Shown one piece after another: positions 1 through 6,414 of a stretch of 12,186 bases of DNA (position 1 is the stretch's first letter; each line of letters opens with the position of its first letter). The stretch comes from Ruminococcus sp. UBA3767. GTDB taxonomy: Bacteria; Bacillota; Clostridia; Oscillospirales; Ruminococcaceae. Both the position numbers and the translations under genes were made by a program. The notes beneath the pieces were generated by a model. The model did no database searches. It saw only the letters and a program-made list of their open reading frames with translations, and was not told where the DNA came from. The stretch spans positions 1 to 12,186 of the forward strand of contig DFFV01000083.1 in assembly GCA_002371625.1 (NCBI GenBank), given 5' to 3'.

Positions 1-68
1 CACATCTTAAAGTTTGTAATAAACTTAATTCTGATTTACCGCAGGGATTCTTTTAAAAAATAATGCAC

Positions 69-101
69 AAAAATACCCGGGAACAGTTTAATGCTCCCGG
101 G
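69..101 (-). terminator. Intrinsic terminator of the GGDEF gene
   Basis: Read on the minus strand, a 7-bp GC-rich stem (CCCGGGA with TCCCGGG, 95-101 and 76-82) with a 12-nt loop is followed by TATTTTTG. It lies 9 nt past the stop codon of the diguanylate cyclase gene. Bases 1-68 beyond it are AT-rich and I see no gene there. Confidence 0.85.
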
Positions 102-110
102 CAGGTGTTT

Positions 111-1874
111 TCAAAAATGCTCTGATTTAAACAGGTGCTTATTTTCGTACATTGCATTATCCGCACGCTCAAACACGGTTTCAACGGAACTGTCCTTTGA
201 GCTGTCAAATGCGGCAATACCCAGTGCGAGCGTAGCCAGCCCACGCTCCTTATTGCTCATCATTATCTCGCTGAACGAAGCTGTCAGCTCCTCACGCCTT
301 TCAAAATCCTCTCCCGTAAGGATAACTGCGAACTCATCGCCGCCTATCCTGAAAACAGGGCTGTGCTTGAATGTGGAGCAGATTATCCTGCAGCAGCTTT
401 TGATATACTCATCGCCCACACGGTGACCTCGTGTATCGTTGATGTTTTTCAGCCCGTTTATATCCAGCACTGCCAGCGCAAATTCCATATTCCTCTTTGC
501 AGCGATCTCGCCGTTGAGGTCGTTTGCTGCGTGAGTATATGCGTGCTTGTTCTTGACCTTTGTAAGTGCATCTCTGTTAGCCATATCCATAGCGTTGCCA
601 AGCGCCGCACGGAATTCCATTTCTCTTTGCTTAGCGACATCGATATTTGAAACTGCGATGATAACGTGCTGCGAATCCTCTGCGGGACGTATAGCGAAAA
701 GCGTCACATACTGCGGTCTGTTATCGAGCATGAGGCGGTATGTGATAGATGTGCTGCCCGTTTCGTTCAGATCGTGCATAAACTGCTGCTTTTCCATCGC
801 CTTTGCCATCATCGGATAATCCTCGCTGTAAATATCCTTTTTCATATTTTCCTGCGTATCTGCGAAGAAATCCTCTCCCGAAGCGCCGACCTTCAGCTTG
901 GCATATTTTTCACTGGCGCTGTATTCCTGATAGTTATCATTTCCAAGGTCAACATAGTAGATGACCTCATATCTTTTTGCAAGTGCATTTACTATTTTGC
1001 TGTAAGTTTCGCTCTCAGCCAGCGCAGCCTGTTCACGCCGCACCTGCTTATCAACATTGAGCACGCCGATCACGATCCTGTTGATATCGTTTTTAGGGCG
1101 TACTATGTTCATTGTTACATACTGCGAACGTCCGTCGAGCAGTTGTTTGTATGTGTACGACACCATACCAGTCTGGCTAAGAGCATCAAGCAGACTGTTC
1201 TTGTCTACGGCTTTCATCATACGCTCCCTGTCCTCGGGATCTATATAAAGCTGTATATCATGCATAGCCGTAGCAAAGAAATCCTGTCCCATTTTATTTA
1301 CGCCCAGCTGCGAATATTCCTTGCTCGAGGAATACTCGGTATAATGATTGGTCTGCGTATCTATATAGTATATTACCTCGTATCTGCTGGAGAGCGCCAT
1401 GGATATCTCTGCGAATATCCTGCTTTCCGCAGCGGCTAACTTTTCACGGCGCACCTGCTCATCAACATTTCGCACGCCGACGATAATGCTGTTGCTGTCA
1501 CTGCTGATAGCTTTGAGCTGGTAATACATAAAGCCGTCATCTTTGATAAGACGGTAATTCATAGTATATGCTTTGCCGTTTTCAAGCTGTTCAAGCATGG
1601 CACGCTTGTTGAAAAACAGCAGGAACGATTCTCTGTCAGGTTCATAAACGAGCCTTGGCACGTTGTATGTAACATCAAGGAAAAAATCATCGCCCTTTGA
1701 AAGCACAGTCAGCTTTTTGTTTTCACCTATCATGCCGTATTCAACGTAGTTGTCGTTCTCGGTGTTGATATAATAAATGCTCTCGTAGTCGTTTGCAAGC
1801 GCAAGTGCGAGAGTTGAGAATGTGATAAGCTCGTTAGAGCCCAGCTTTCCCTCGTAGTTCACCGGCTCAGCCAT
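111..1874 (-). CDS. Diguanylate cyclase with three tandem PAS-like modules
   Basis: Predicted soluble cyclase that makes c-di-GMP from two GTP, 587 aa. Residues 430-585 form a GGDEF domain: RDALTKVKNK at its start, LDINGLKNINDTRGH, then intact RIGGDEFAVIL with GGDEF at 511-515. No RxxD inhibitory site precedes GGDEF (the four positions read FKHS), so product inhibition at the I-site is probably lost. Residues 14-413 are three repeats of about 130 aa, each with a (Y)EVIYYID-like strand, a DFF motif, a strand ending near QYVT, a VIGVxNVD-like strand and a linker QVRRE or KQRE. I read them as PAS-like sensor folds joined by short helices; the ligand is unknown. No membrane segment is visible. 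The start was chosen at 1874 because AAGGCGGTGA lies just upstream and the promoter at 1914-1942 fits. The open frame runs on to 2561, but that would overlap mgtE and is not believable. Single-gene transcript. Confidence 0.9.
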   Translation of the reverse strand: MAEPVNYEGKLGSNELITFSTLALALANDYESIYYINTENDNYVEYGMIGENKKLTVLSKGDDFFLDVTYNVPRLVYEPDRESFLLFFNKRAMLEQLENGKAYTMNYRLIKDDGFMYYQLKAISSDSNSIIVGVRNVDEQVRREKLAAAESRIFAEISMALSSRYEVIYYIDTQTNHYTEYSSSKEYSQLGVNKMGQDFFATAMHDIQLYIDPEDRERMMKAVDKNSLLDALSQTGMVSYTYKQLLDGRSQYVTMNIVRPKNDINRIVIGVLNVDKQVRREQAALAESETYSKIVNALAKRYEVIYYVDLGNDNYQEYSASEKYAKLKVGASGEDFFADTQENMKKDIYSEDYPMMAKAMEKQQFMHDLNETGSTSITYRLMLDNRPQYVTLFAIRPAEDSQHVIIAVSNIDVAKQREMEFRAALGNAMDMANRDALTKVKNKHAYTHAANDLNGEIAAKRNMEFALAVLDINGLKNINDTRGHRVGDEYIKSCCRIICSTFKHSPVFRIGGDEFAVILTGEDFERREELTASFSEIMMSNKERGLATLALGIAAFDSSKDSSVETVFERADNAMYENKHLFKSEHF

Positions 1875-1913
1875 ATATTCACCGCCTTCATCTGAAAATA
1901 AGTCTACATAATC

Positions 1914-1942
1914 ATTATACACTATTATTCTCCCGATTTCAA
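1914..1942 (-). promoter_or_regulatory. Sigma-A type promoter of the GGDEF gene
   Basis: On the minus strand TTGAAA (1937-1942), a 17-bp spacer and TATAAT (1914-1919). It sits about 40 bp upstream of the ATG at 1874, which supports that start. It points away from the mgtE promoter, with about 80 bp between the two -35 boxes. Confidence 0.8.
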
Positions 1943-2021
1943 GAGCTTTGCAAATATTTGAGCAAATTTTTCCTGCGGTGCTAAAATGCGTGAATGCTAT
2001 AAAATAACATTGGCAAAGCTG

Positions 2022-2050
2022 TTGACACGGGCATAGAATGGTGTTATAAT
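2022..2050 (+). promoter_or_regulatory. Consensus promoter of the mgtE leader transcript
   Basis: Perfect TTGACA (2022-2027), 17-bp spacer, perfect TATAAT (2045-2050). Transcription would start near 2057, leaving a 5' leader of about 240 nt before mgtE. A promoter this strong with a terminator downstream suggests that control is after initiation. Bases 1875-2297 hold no full-size gene, only the two divergent promoters and this leader. Confidence 0.88.
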
Positions 2051-2089
2051 ATATATGTATGAATTGAGAGAATAAGAGAGGTGATCTGA

Positions 2090-2182
2090 GTGACCAACAG
2101 TGATAGTTGCGGGCGATGGCGGCAAAAAATGCATGAAAACAAGGGTGCTGCGCAGGCGATAACTGTTGATCGCTTGGTGTGA
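2090..2182 (+). CDS. Candidate leader peptide of mgtE (30 aa)
   Basis: Short ORF starting with GTG and ending with TGA, inside the mgtE leader. It begins VTNSDSCGRW and ends AITVDRLV. Its support is the ribosome site: GAGGTGATC matches nine bases complementary to the 3' end of 16S rRNA and lies 3 nt before the GTG, with the core GAGG 8 nt away. The stop codon lies 26 nt before the left arm of the attenuator and touches an alternative CCTGT segment (2185-2189), so a terminating ribosome would cover that segment. I do not recognise the peptide. It has no run of one amino acid and no proline, so it does not resemble the proline-rich MgtL-type leaders of enterobacterial mgtA. It could be chance coding inside a structured RNA. 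Confidence 0.4.
   Translation: MTNSDSCGRWRQKMHENKGAAQAITVDRLV
2095..2168 (+). promoter_or_regulatory. Structured RNA element in the mgtE leader
   Basis: Nested pairings visible by eye are CAACAGT (2095-2101) with ACTGTTG (2162-2168), GTTGC (2106-2110) with GCGAT (2156-2160, with G-U pairs), and GCGGC (2119-2123) with GCTGC (2147-2151). Together they give one long interrupted hairpin. AACAG of the outer stem could instead pair with CTGTT at 2210-2214, in the left arm of the terminator. CGGGC at 2110-2114 could pair with GCCCG at 2217-2221 in the terminator loop. This is the layout of a switch between terminator and antiterminator. The ligand or trigger is unknown; Mg2+ is only suggested by the gene downstream. 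Confidence 0.5.
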
Positions 2183-2207
2183 TACCTGTGTGTTGATATG
2201 CGTCTTT

Positions 2208-2240
2208 TCCTGTTATGCCCGAGGCTGACAGGATTTTTTT
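2208..2240 (+). terminator. Intrinsic terminator inside the mgtE leader (attenuator)
   Basis: TCCTGT (2208-2213) pairs with ACAGGA (2228-2233), with an inner GCC/GGC pairing, followed directly by seven T. It lies about 150 nt after the predicted transcription start and 58 nt before mgtE, so it can stop transcription before the gene. CCTGT at 2185-2189 competes with the left arm for the same ACAGG. Confidence 0.75.
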
Positions 2241-2291
2241 GTCTTTACGCCAAAGACCGTTGCTCCGAAAAAGCAAACTATTGAACGGAGG
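2241..2291 (+). promoter_or_regulatory. Hairpins next to the mgtE ribosome site
   Basis: GTCTTT (2241-2246) pairs with AAAGAC (2252-2257) directly after the attenuator T-run. CTCCG at 2263-2267 can pair with CGGAG at 2286-2290, which is the core of the mgtE ribosome site ACGGAGGGATCAAATG. Alternatively CCGTT (2257-2261) can pair with AACGG (2284-2288). Either pairing would mask the ribosome site. The pairings are short, so control of translation here is only a suggestion. Confidence 0.35.
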
Positions 2292-2297
2292 GATCAA

Positions 2298-3758
2298 ATG
2301 GCTTTGGAAAACGAAAAGCTGGATGAGATCATGGAAGATCAGCTGGAAAGCAATAATAGTGAGCCTGCGGAAATACCCGATTATGAGGGAGATATCATTT
2401 CGATAATCAGAAGCGGTATTTCGCCCAAGGCTATGAAAAACAGACTTGAGGATTATCACGAGAACGATATAGCCGAAGCCCTGCCAACGCTTACGCAGGA
2501 GGAAAGGGTGAAGATGTGGCGGATACTCGATGCTGAGATGATAGCGGAGATATTCGAGCACACGAGCGAAGAAGATGCCAGCACCTTTATGAATGAGATA
2601 AACATAAAGAAAGCGGCTGACATTGTATCGCAGCTTGAAACGGATACAGCTGCGAATATCCTCAGGCTCATGTCAAAGGAAAAGCGTGAGCTGCTGGTGG
2701 ATATGACAGCGCCTGATGTACAAAAGGAGATCAGGCTGATATCCTCGTTCGATGAGGACGAGATCGGTAGTCGTATGACTGCTAACTTTATCTGTATAAG
2801 AGAGAATATAACCGTGCCGCAGGCGATGCAGGAGCTTGTAAAGCAGGCGGCGGATAATGATAACATCTCCACTATATTCGTGGTGGATGAAAACGATCTT
2901 TTCTACGGTGCGATAGATTTAAAGGAGCTTATCATCGCCAGAAAGGATACAAGGCTCGATGACCTTATAGTTACCTCGTTCCCGTACGTTTACGGCAGCG
3001 AGAACGTTGAGGACTGTATCGAAAGACTTAAAGACTATTCGGAAAACTCTATACCTGTGCTTGATAATTCAAACAGGCTGCTGGGCGTTATCACATCTCA
3101 GAACATCATCGAAGCTGTCGATGACGAGATGGGTGATGACTACGCTAAGCTGGCAGGTCTTACCGCAGAGGAAGACCTGAAGGAGCCTTTGAAGCAGAGT
3201 ATCAAGAAGAGAATACCCTGGCTGCTGATACTGCTGGGACTTGGTATGCTTGTTTCGGGCGTTGTGGGAGTGTATGAAAAGGTCATCTCACAGCTGACGA
3301 TAATAATGGCGTTCCAGTCGCTGATACTTGATATGGCAGGTAACGTAGGTACGCAGTCGCTGGCTGTTACGATACGAGTGCTGATGGATGAGAACCTGAC
3401 GGCAAAGCAAAAGGTGCACCTTGTCGGCAAGGAGATGCGAGTGGGCTTTTGCAACGGACTGCTGCTGGGACTGCTTTCATTCGTGTTCGTGGGAATGTAT
3501 ATATGGCTGTTCAAGCACCAGACAGTCGGTTTCTCATATCTTGTTTCAAGCTGCATAGGCGTTTCAATGCTTGTGGCAATGCTTATTTCAAGCGCAGTGG
3601 GAACGCTTATACCAATGTTCTTCAAAAAGATAAAGGTAGACCCTGCGGTCGCTTCCGGTCCGCTTATCACGACAATAAACGACCTTGTGGCAGTTGTTAC
3701 CTACTATTCACTCAGCTGGGTGCTGCTGATACAGGTGTTTGAGCTTCACAAAATATAA
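2298..3758 (+). CDS. mgtE: MgtE-family magnesium transporter
   Basis: Mg2+ channel/transporter of the inner membrane, 486 aa, a little longer than the usual 450 because of an acidic N-terminal extension (about residues 1-30). In order: MgtE N domain, an acidic helical superhelix (about 40-155); two CBS domains (about 160-275; SIPVLDNSNRLLGVIT is typical of the second); a plug-helix region; then five predicted membrane helices (about 305-480). Signature motifs are GNVGTQSL (348-355) and DPAVASGP (448-455), with the pore-type Asp in TTIND (D462). In studied family members the N and CBS domains bind Mg2+ and close the pore when Mg2+ is high. The ATG follows GGAGGGATCAA. The gene is alone on its transcript and is preceded by an attenuator-like leader, so expression probably responds to a signal in the leader. 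Confidence 0.96.
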   Translation: MALENEKLDEIMEDQLESNNSEPAEIPDYEGDIISIIRSGISPKAMKNRLEDYHENDIAEALPTLTQEERVKMWRILDAEMIAEIFEHTSEEDASTFMNEINIKKAADIVSQLETDTAANILRLMSKEKRELLVDMTAPDVQKEIRLISSFDEDEIGSRMTANFICIRENITVPQAMQELVKQAADNDNISTIFVVDENDLFYGAIDLKELIIARKDTRLDDLIVTSFPYVYGSENVEDCIERLKDYSENSIPVLDNSNRLLGVITSQNIIEAVDDEMGDDYAKLAGLTAEEDLKEPLKQSIKKRIPWLLILLGLGMLVSGVVGVYEKVISQLTIIMAFQSLILDMAGNVGTQSLAVTIRVLMDENLTAKQKVHLVGKEMRVGFCNGLLLGLLSFVFVGMYIWLFKHQTVGFSYLVSSCIGVSMLVAMLISSAVGTLIPMFFKKIKVDPAVASGPLITTINDLVAVVTYYSLSWVLLIQVFELHKI

Positions 3759-3763
3759 AAATA

Positions 3764-3800
3764 AACGCTTTGGTGAGATGTTCATCAAAGCGTTATTTGT
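3764..3800. terminator. Bidirectional terminator between mgtE and the HPt gene
   Basis: A 13-bp stem, AACGCTTTGGTGA (3764-3776) with TCATCAAAGCGTT (3782-3794), one G-U pair and a 5-nt loop. On the plus strand it is followed by ATTTGTATT; on the minus strand by TTTATTTTTATATTTT, the better T-tract. It lies between the convergent stops of mgtE (3758) and the HPt gene (3824) and can serve both. Confidence 0.88.
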
Positions 3801-3823
3801 ATTATATCATTAGCATGGCTTGT

Positions 3824-4183
3824 TTATTTGGCTTGGATAAATGCACTTACAGCAGCGGCGACCTTATCACATTCGCTGCCGAGCTGTTCAACAAGGGGAG
3901 AGATATCCTCACACGGCTCGCCGCCCCTGAGCGCATCGCACAAAAGCGAAGCGCAGCTGTAAACAGCAGGGAAGCCCAGCGTGGCACTTGTGCCCTTTAT
4001 GTCATGCGCCCTCATGAATGCGCCCTTGTAGTCCTTTTGTTCAAGCAGCGAACAAAGCTGAGGGTGATCATCGCTTTGGGCAAAACGCACCACATATTTT
4101 TCTATCCTCTCGTCCTTTATCAGCCTTTGGCGCACCTCGTCAAGCTCTCCGCCAATGTGCTCGTAAAACTGTTCAAGTCCCAT
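3824..4183 (-). CDS. Stand-alone HPt (histidine phosphotransfer) domain protein
   Basis: 119-aa soluble protein made of a single Hpt helical-bundle domain. The phosphorylation motif is AHDIKGTSATLG (canonical AHxLKGxSxxLG), with the phospho-acceptor His at residue 60. Hpt proteins pass phosphate between a hybrid histidine kinase and a response regulator. No kinase, receiver or regulator gene is in the window, so the partners must be encoded elsewhere. The start is clear: AAGGAGGG lies 7 nt before the ATG. The gene has its own consensus promoter and is divergent from the EAL phosphodiesterase gene, which makes a link between phosphorelay and c-di-GMP turnover possible but unproven. Confidence 0.9.
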   Translation of the reverse strand: MGLEQFYEHIGGELDEVRQRLIKDERIEKYVVRFAQSDDHPQLCSLLEQKDYKGAFMRAHDIKGTSATLGFPAVYSCASLLCDALRGGEPCEDISPLVEQLGSECDKVAAAVSAFIQAK

Positions 4184-4218
4184 GGCAAAGCCCTCCTTAT
4201 CCGCTGTTCTTAAAGCTA

Positions 4219-4247
4219 ATTATACTTTTTTTGCACATATATGTCAA
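4219..4247 (-). promoter_or_regulatory. Consensus promoter of the HPt gene
   Basis: Minus strand TTGACA (4242-4247), 17-bp spacer, TATAAT (4219-4224), about 36 bp before the ATG at 4183. A 10-bp palindrome ACATATATGT (4235-4244) overlaps the -35 box. Confidence 0.85.
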
Positions 4248-4258
4248 CACATTTGAAC

Positions 4259-4287
4259 AGTATAGCGCAAATTCAACGATTTGCCAA
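4259..4287 (-). promoter_or_regulatory. Possible second, upstream promoter of the HPt gene
   Basis: Minus strand TTGGCA (4282-4287), 17-bp spacer, TATACT (4259-4264). It is weaker than the proximal promoter. Its spacer contains the inverted repeat at 4267-4284. Confidence 0.4.
4267..4284. repeat. Inverted repeat, possible operator
   Basis: GCAAAT, 6-bp spacer, ATTTGC: a perfect dyad in the 257-bp region between the HPt and EAL genes, placed between the -35 and -10 of the putative upstream HPt promoter. That position would suit a repressor site, but no regulator is known. Nearby, TGCA occurs three times at exact 7-bp steps (4300, 4307, 4314). Confidence 0.3.
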
Positions 4288-4368
4288 AACAAAGAATGCT
4301 GCATTGTGCACTTTGCATAAATATGTGCTTAGAGAATAAGCAGTATTAGAAAAAGTGTGCAAAAACTA

Positions 4369-4397
4369 TTGAAAAAAGGCGGCGCAAATGGTATAAT
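4369..4397 (+). promoter_or_regulatory. Promoter of the EAL phosphodiesterase gene
   Basis: TTGAAA (4369-4374), 17-bp spacer, TATAAT (4392-4397), about 44 bp before the ATG at 4441. It has the same boxes and spacing as the promoter of the GGDEF gene at 1914-1942. Confidence 0.82.
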
Positions 4398-4440
4398 GTT
4401 AATATCTATAATTGTATCATTATGAGGAAAGGAGGCAGCT

Positions 4441-6363
4441 ATGAGAGTGTTTCAATTTGATCTGTGTTCATTTCTGATATTGACTCTTGTTATAATCTCT
4501 TTGTTTCTCAGAAAGCTCTACAACGGCAAAATGCACCGTATGTTCCTGGCATTTGTTTTGCTGATATATGCAAATACCATAGCTGATATCTTTTCTTCTG
4601 CACCGCTCCCGCTGTCGGAAAGTACGCTTGAAAATGTGCGTGAGATATCTACCTTCTGCTATTTTATCCTTCATGCGAGCATAATGCCGCTGTATACGAT
4701 ATTTATTGGTACTGCTGCGGGAACGTGGACGGGATATATGACCAAGAACAAGGCGAACCGTTTCATTTTCTGCCTGCCTTATGTTATAAATCTGGGCTTT
4801 GTGCTTTCTAACCCGTGGACGCACTGGATATTCAGGATAGAAGACGGGACGTATAAAAGAGGAGAGCTTATACTTGTTACCTATCTGGCGGCAGCGTTTT
4901 ATATCCTGCATACTATATACTATCTTGTAAGGTACCGTGGTGCACTGGATAAACGCAGGATAATGGCTTTTCTGAGCATTTACCCTTATTCACTGTGCGC
5001 ACTGGTGATACAGTATCTCAACTCAAGATATCTGGTAGAGATGTTTGCGTACACGGTTGCGATACTTACACTGCTTATGTTCATTATCCGTCCCGAAGAA
5101 ACGATGAATTCAGCTGTCGGCGCAAAAACAAGCATGGCATTCACTGCCGATATACAAAGGATCTACCTTTCGGGAAGAGATAACAATGTGCAGATAATAA
5201 AGCTCAACAGCGACGGCTCGCTGATAAAGCTGTACGGCATAAATAAGCACGACCGTATAATCAGGGAGCTTGTCAGCAGGATACACGCAGCCATAAAAAA
5301 TGGCGGCGGACGAGTGAGCGATTATAATGTATACTACCTTAACTACGGGCTGCTTGCGGTGATCATAGGCAAAAAAAATGCAAGCGAGCAAAGGGCGCAG
5401 GAGCTTTACGAAGCGCTCAGCAGCAAGATACGCACGGACAATATAGATATTTCCGTTGAGTGCGCATTGTGTGACCTGAACATACCCGATGATATGGCAA
5501 CGGCTGAGGATCTGCTCGATTTTATAGATACCTTTGAAAAGAGCAATGTCGGCGCAGGAGTTTTTGTTTATTCAAAGCTCACACGGCAGGAAAAGATACA
5601 GATGAATTTCGATATAGACCGCTATATACGCAAGGCGATAAAGAACAAGAGCTTCAGTATGTATTACCAGCCGATATACTGCGTTAAGGAAAACAGGTTC
5701 GTGACCGCCGAGGCGCTGATAAGGCTGAGCGATGACGAGGTAGGTTTCATATCACCTGCGGTGTTTATCCCTGCGGCTGAAAAGAGCGGAGCTATTTATG
5801 AGATAGGTGATTTTGTCATCAACAGCGTGTTCAGCTTTGTAGGAAAAGCTGAGCAGTACGGCGTGAAGTATATCGAGATAAATATTTCGGCAATGCAGTG
5901 CATGAATGACAGCTTTGCACAGGATATACTCGATAAGCTGAGCGAATACGGGGTTTCTGAAAAATCGGTGAATTTTGAGCTTACGGAATCCGCTTCGGCT
6001 ATCATCGATGATGTTCTGAGCAAAACAGTTTCAAAGCTGCACAATGTCGGCATAGAGTTCTCGATAGATGACTACGGCACAGGCTATTCCAACCTGCACA
6101 GGCTGATGAGCGAGCCGATAAAGCTGATAAAGATCGACAGGAGCCTTATATGCGAGCTTTCAAACGAAAAAACCAGAGCAGTTCTTGCTGATACTATCAG
6201 AATGATAAAATCCATTGGTATGGAGATAGTTGCCGAGGGTGTTGAAACTGCGGAAACTGCCGACTGGCTGATAGAAAAGGGCTGCGATTATATCCAGGGA
6301 TTTTACTATGCAAAGCCTATGCCCGAAAGCGAGTATATCGAGTTCCTTAAAAACAGCGTATGA
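4441..6363 (+). CDS. Membrane c-di-GMP phosphodiesterase: 7TM + degenerate GGDEF + EAL
   Basis: 640-aa inner-membrane protein predicted to hydrolyse c-di-GMP to pGpG. Residues 1-217 hold about seven hydrophobic helices, resembling the 7TM sensor region found on some histidine kinases. Residues 235-378 look like a GGDEF fold whose signature is lost: the position expected to carry GGDEF reads YLNYGLLAVIIG, so it should not make c-di-GMP but may bind GTP or a partner. The EAL domain (about 386-638) keeps the catalytic set: AEALIRL (E424), EINIS (N481), ELTES (E513), DDYGTGYSNL (D543, D544), IKIDRS (K564), AEGVET (E599) and IQGFYYAKPMP. It therefore looks active. The ATG follows GGAGGCAGCT. It is a single-gene transcript with its own promoter and terminator. 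Confidence 0.93.
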   Translation: MRVFQFDLCSFLILTLVIISLFLRKLYNGKMHRMFLAFVLLIYANTIADIFSSAPLPLSESTLENVREISTFCYFILHASIMPLYTIFIGTAAGTWTGYMTKNKANRFIFCLPYVINLGFVLSNPWTHWIFRIEDGTYKRGELILVTYLAAAFYILHTIYYLVRYRGALDKRRIMAFLSIYPYSLCALVIQYLNSRYLVEMFAYTVAILTLLMFIIRPEETMNSAVGAKTSMAFTADIQRIYLSGRDNNVQIIKLNSDGSLIKLYGINKHDRIIRELVSRIHAAIKNGGGRVSDYNVYYLNYGLLAVIIGKKNASEQRAQELYEALSSKIRTDNIDISVECALCDLNIPDDMATAEDLLDFIDTFEKSNVGAGVFVYSKLTRQEKIQMNFDIDRYIRKAIKNKSFSMYYQPIYCVKENRFVTAEALIRLSDDEVGFISPAVFIPAAEKSGAIYEIGDFVINSVFSFVGKAEQYGVKYIEINISAMQCMNDSFAQDILDKLSEYGVSEKSVNFELTESASAIIDDVLSKTVSKLHNVGIEFSIDDYGTGYSNLHRLMSEPIKLIKIDRSLICELSNEKTRAVLADTIRMIKSIGMEIVAEGVETAETADWLIEKGCDYIQGFYYAKPMPESEYIEFLKNSV

Positions 6364-6371
6364 AAAAAATA

Positions 6372-6404
6372 AGAGAGAGCGCAGCATTGCGTTCTCTCTT
6401 TTTG
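6372..6404. terminator. Bidirectional terminator between the EAL and TraB-like genes
   Basis: A 12-bp stem, AGAGAGAGCGCA (6372-6383) with TGCGTTCTCTCT (6388-6399), a GCAT loop and one G-U pair. TTTTTG follows on the plus strand; on the minus strand TTATTTTTTT follows. It lies in the 51 bp between convergent stop codons. Confidence 0.92.
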
Positions 6405-6414
6405 TGTGTTTGGA

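Noticed and set aside
10..28. AAGTTT-N5-AAACTT small dyad near the left edge
   Set aside because: Short, AT-rich and with no gene or promoter attached; likely chance or the remnant of a terminator for something outside the window.
2057..2207. c-di-GMP riboswitch linking the mgtE leader to the neighbouring GGDEF gene
   Set aside because: The conserved elements of the c-di-GMP-I and -II aptamers are not recognisable in the leader.
2057..2240. M-box (ykoK) Mg2+ riboswitch upstream of mgtE
   Set aside because: Expected from the gene, but I could not align the conserved GGUGAGGCUCC-like core and the other fixed segments. Left open as a diverged form; a covariance search is needed to decide.
1875..2561. 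N-terminal extension of the GGDEF protein to about 816 aa
   Set aside because: The frame stays open but overlaps the mgtE start, crosses both divergent promoters and has low-quality composition. A ribosome site and promoter fit the start at 1874.
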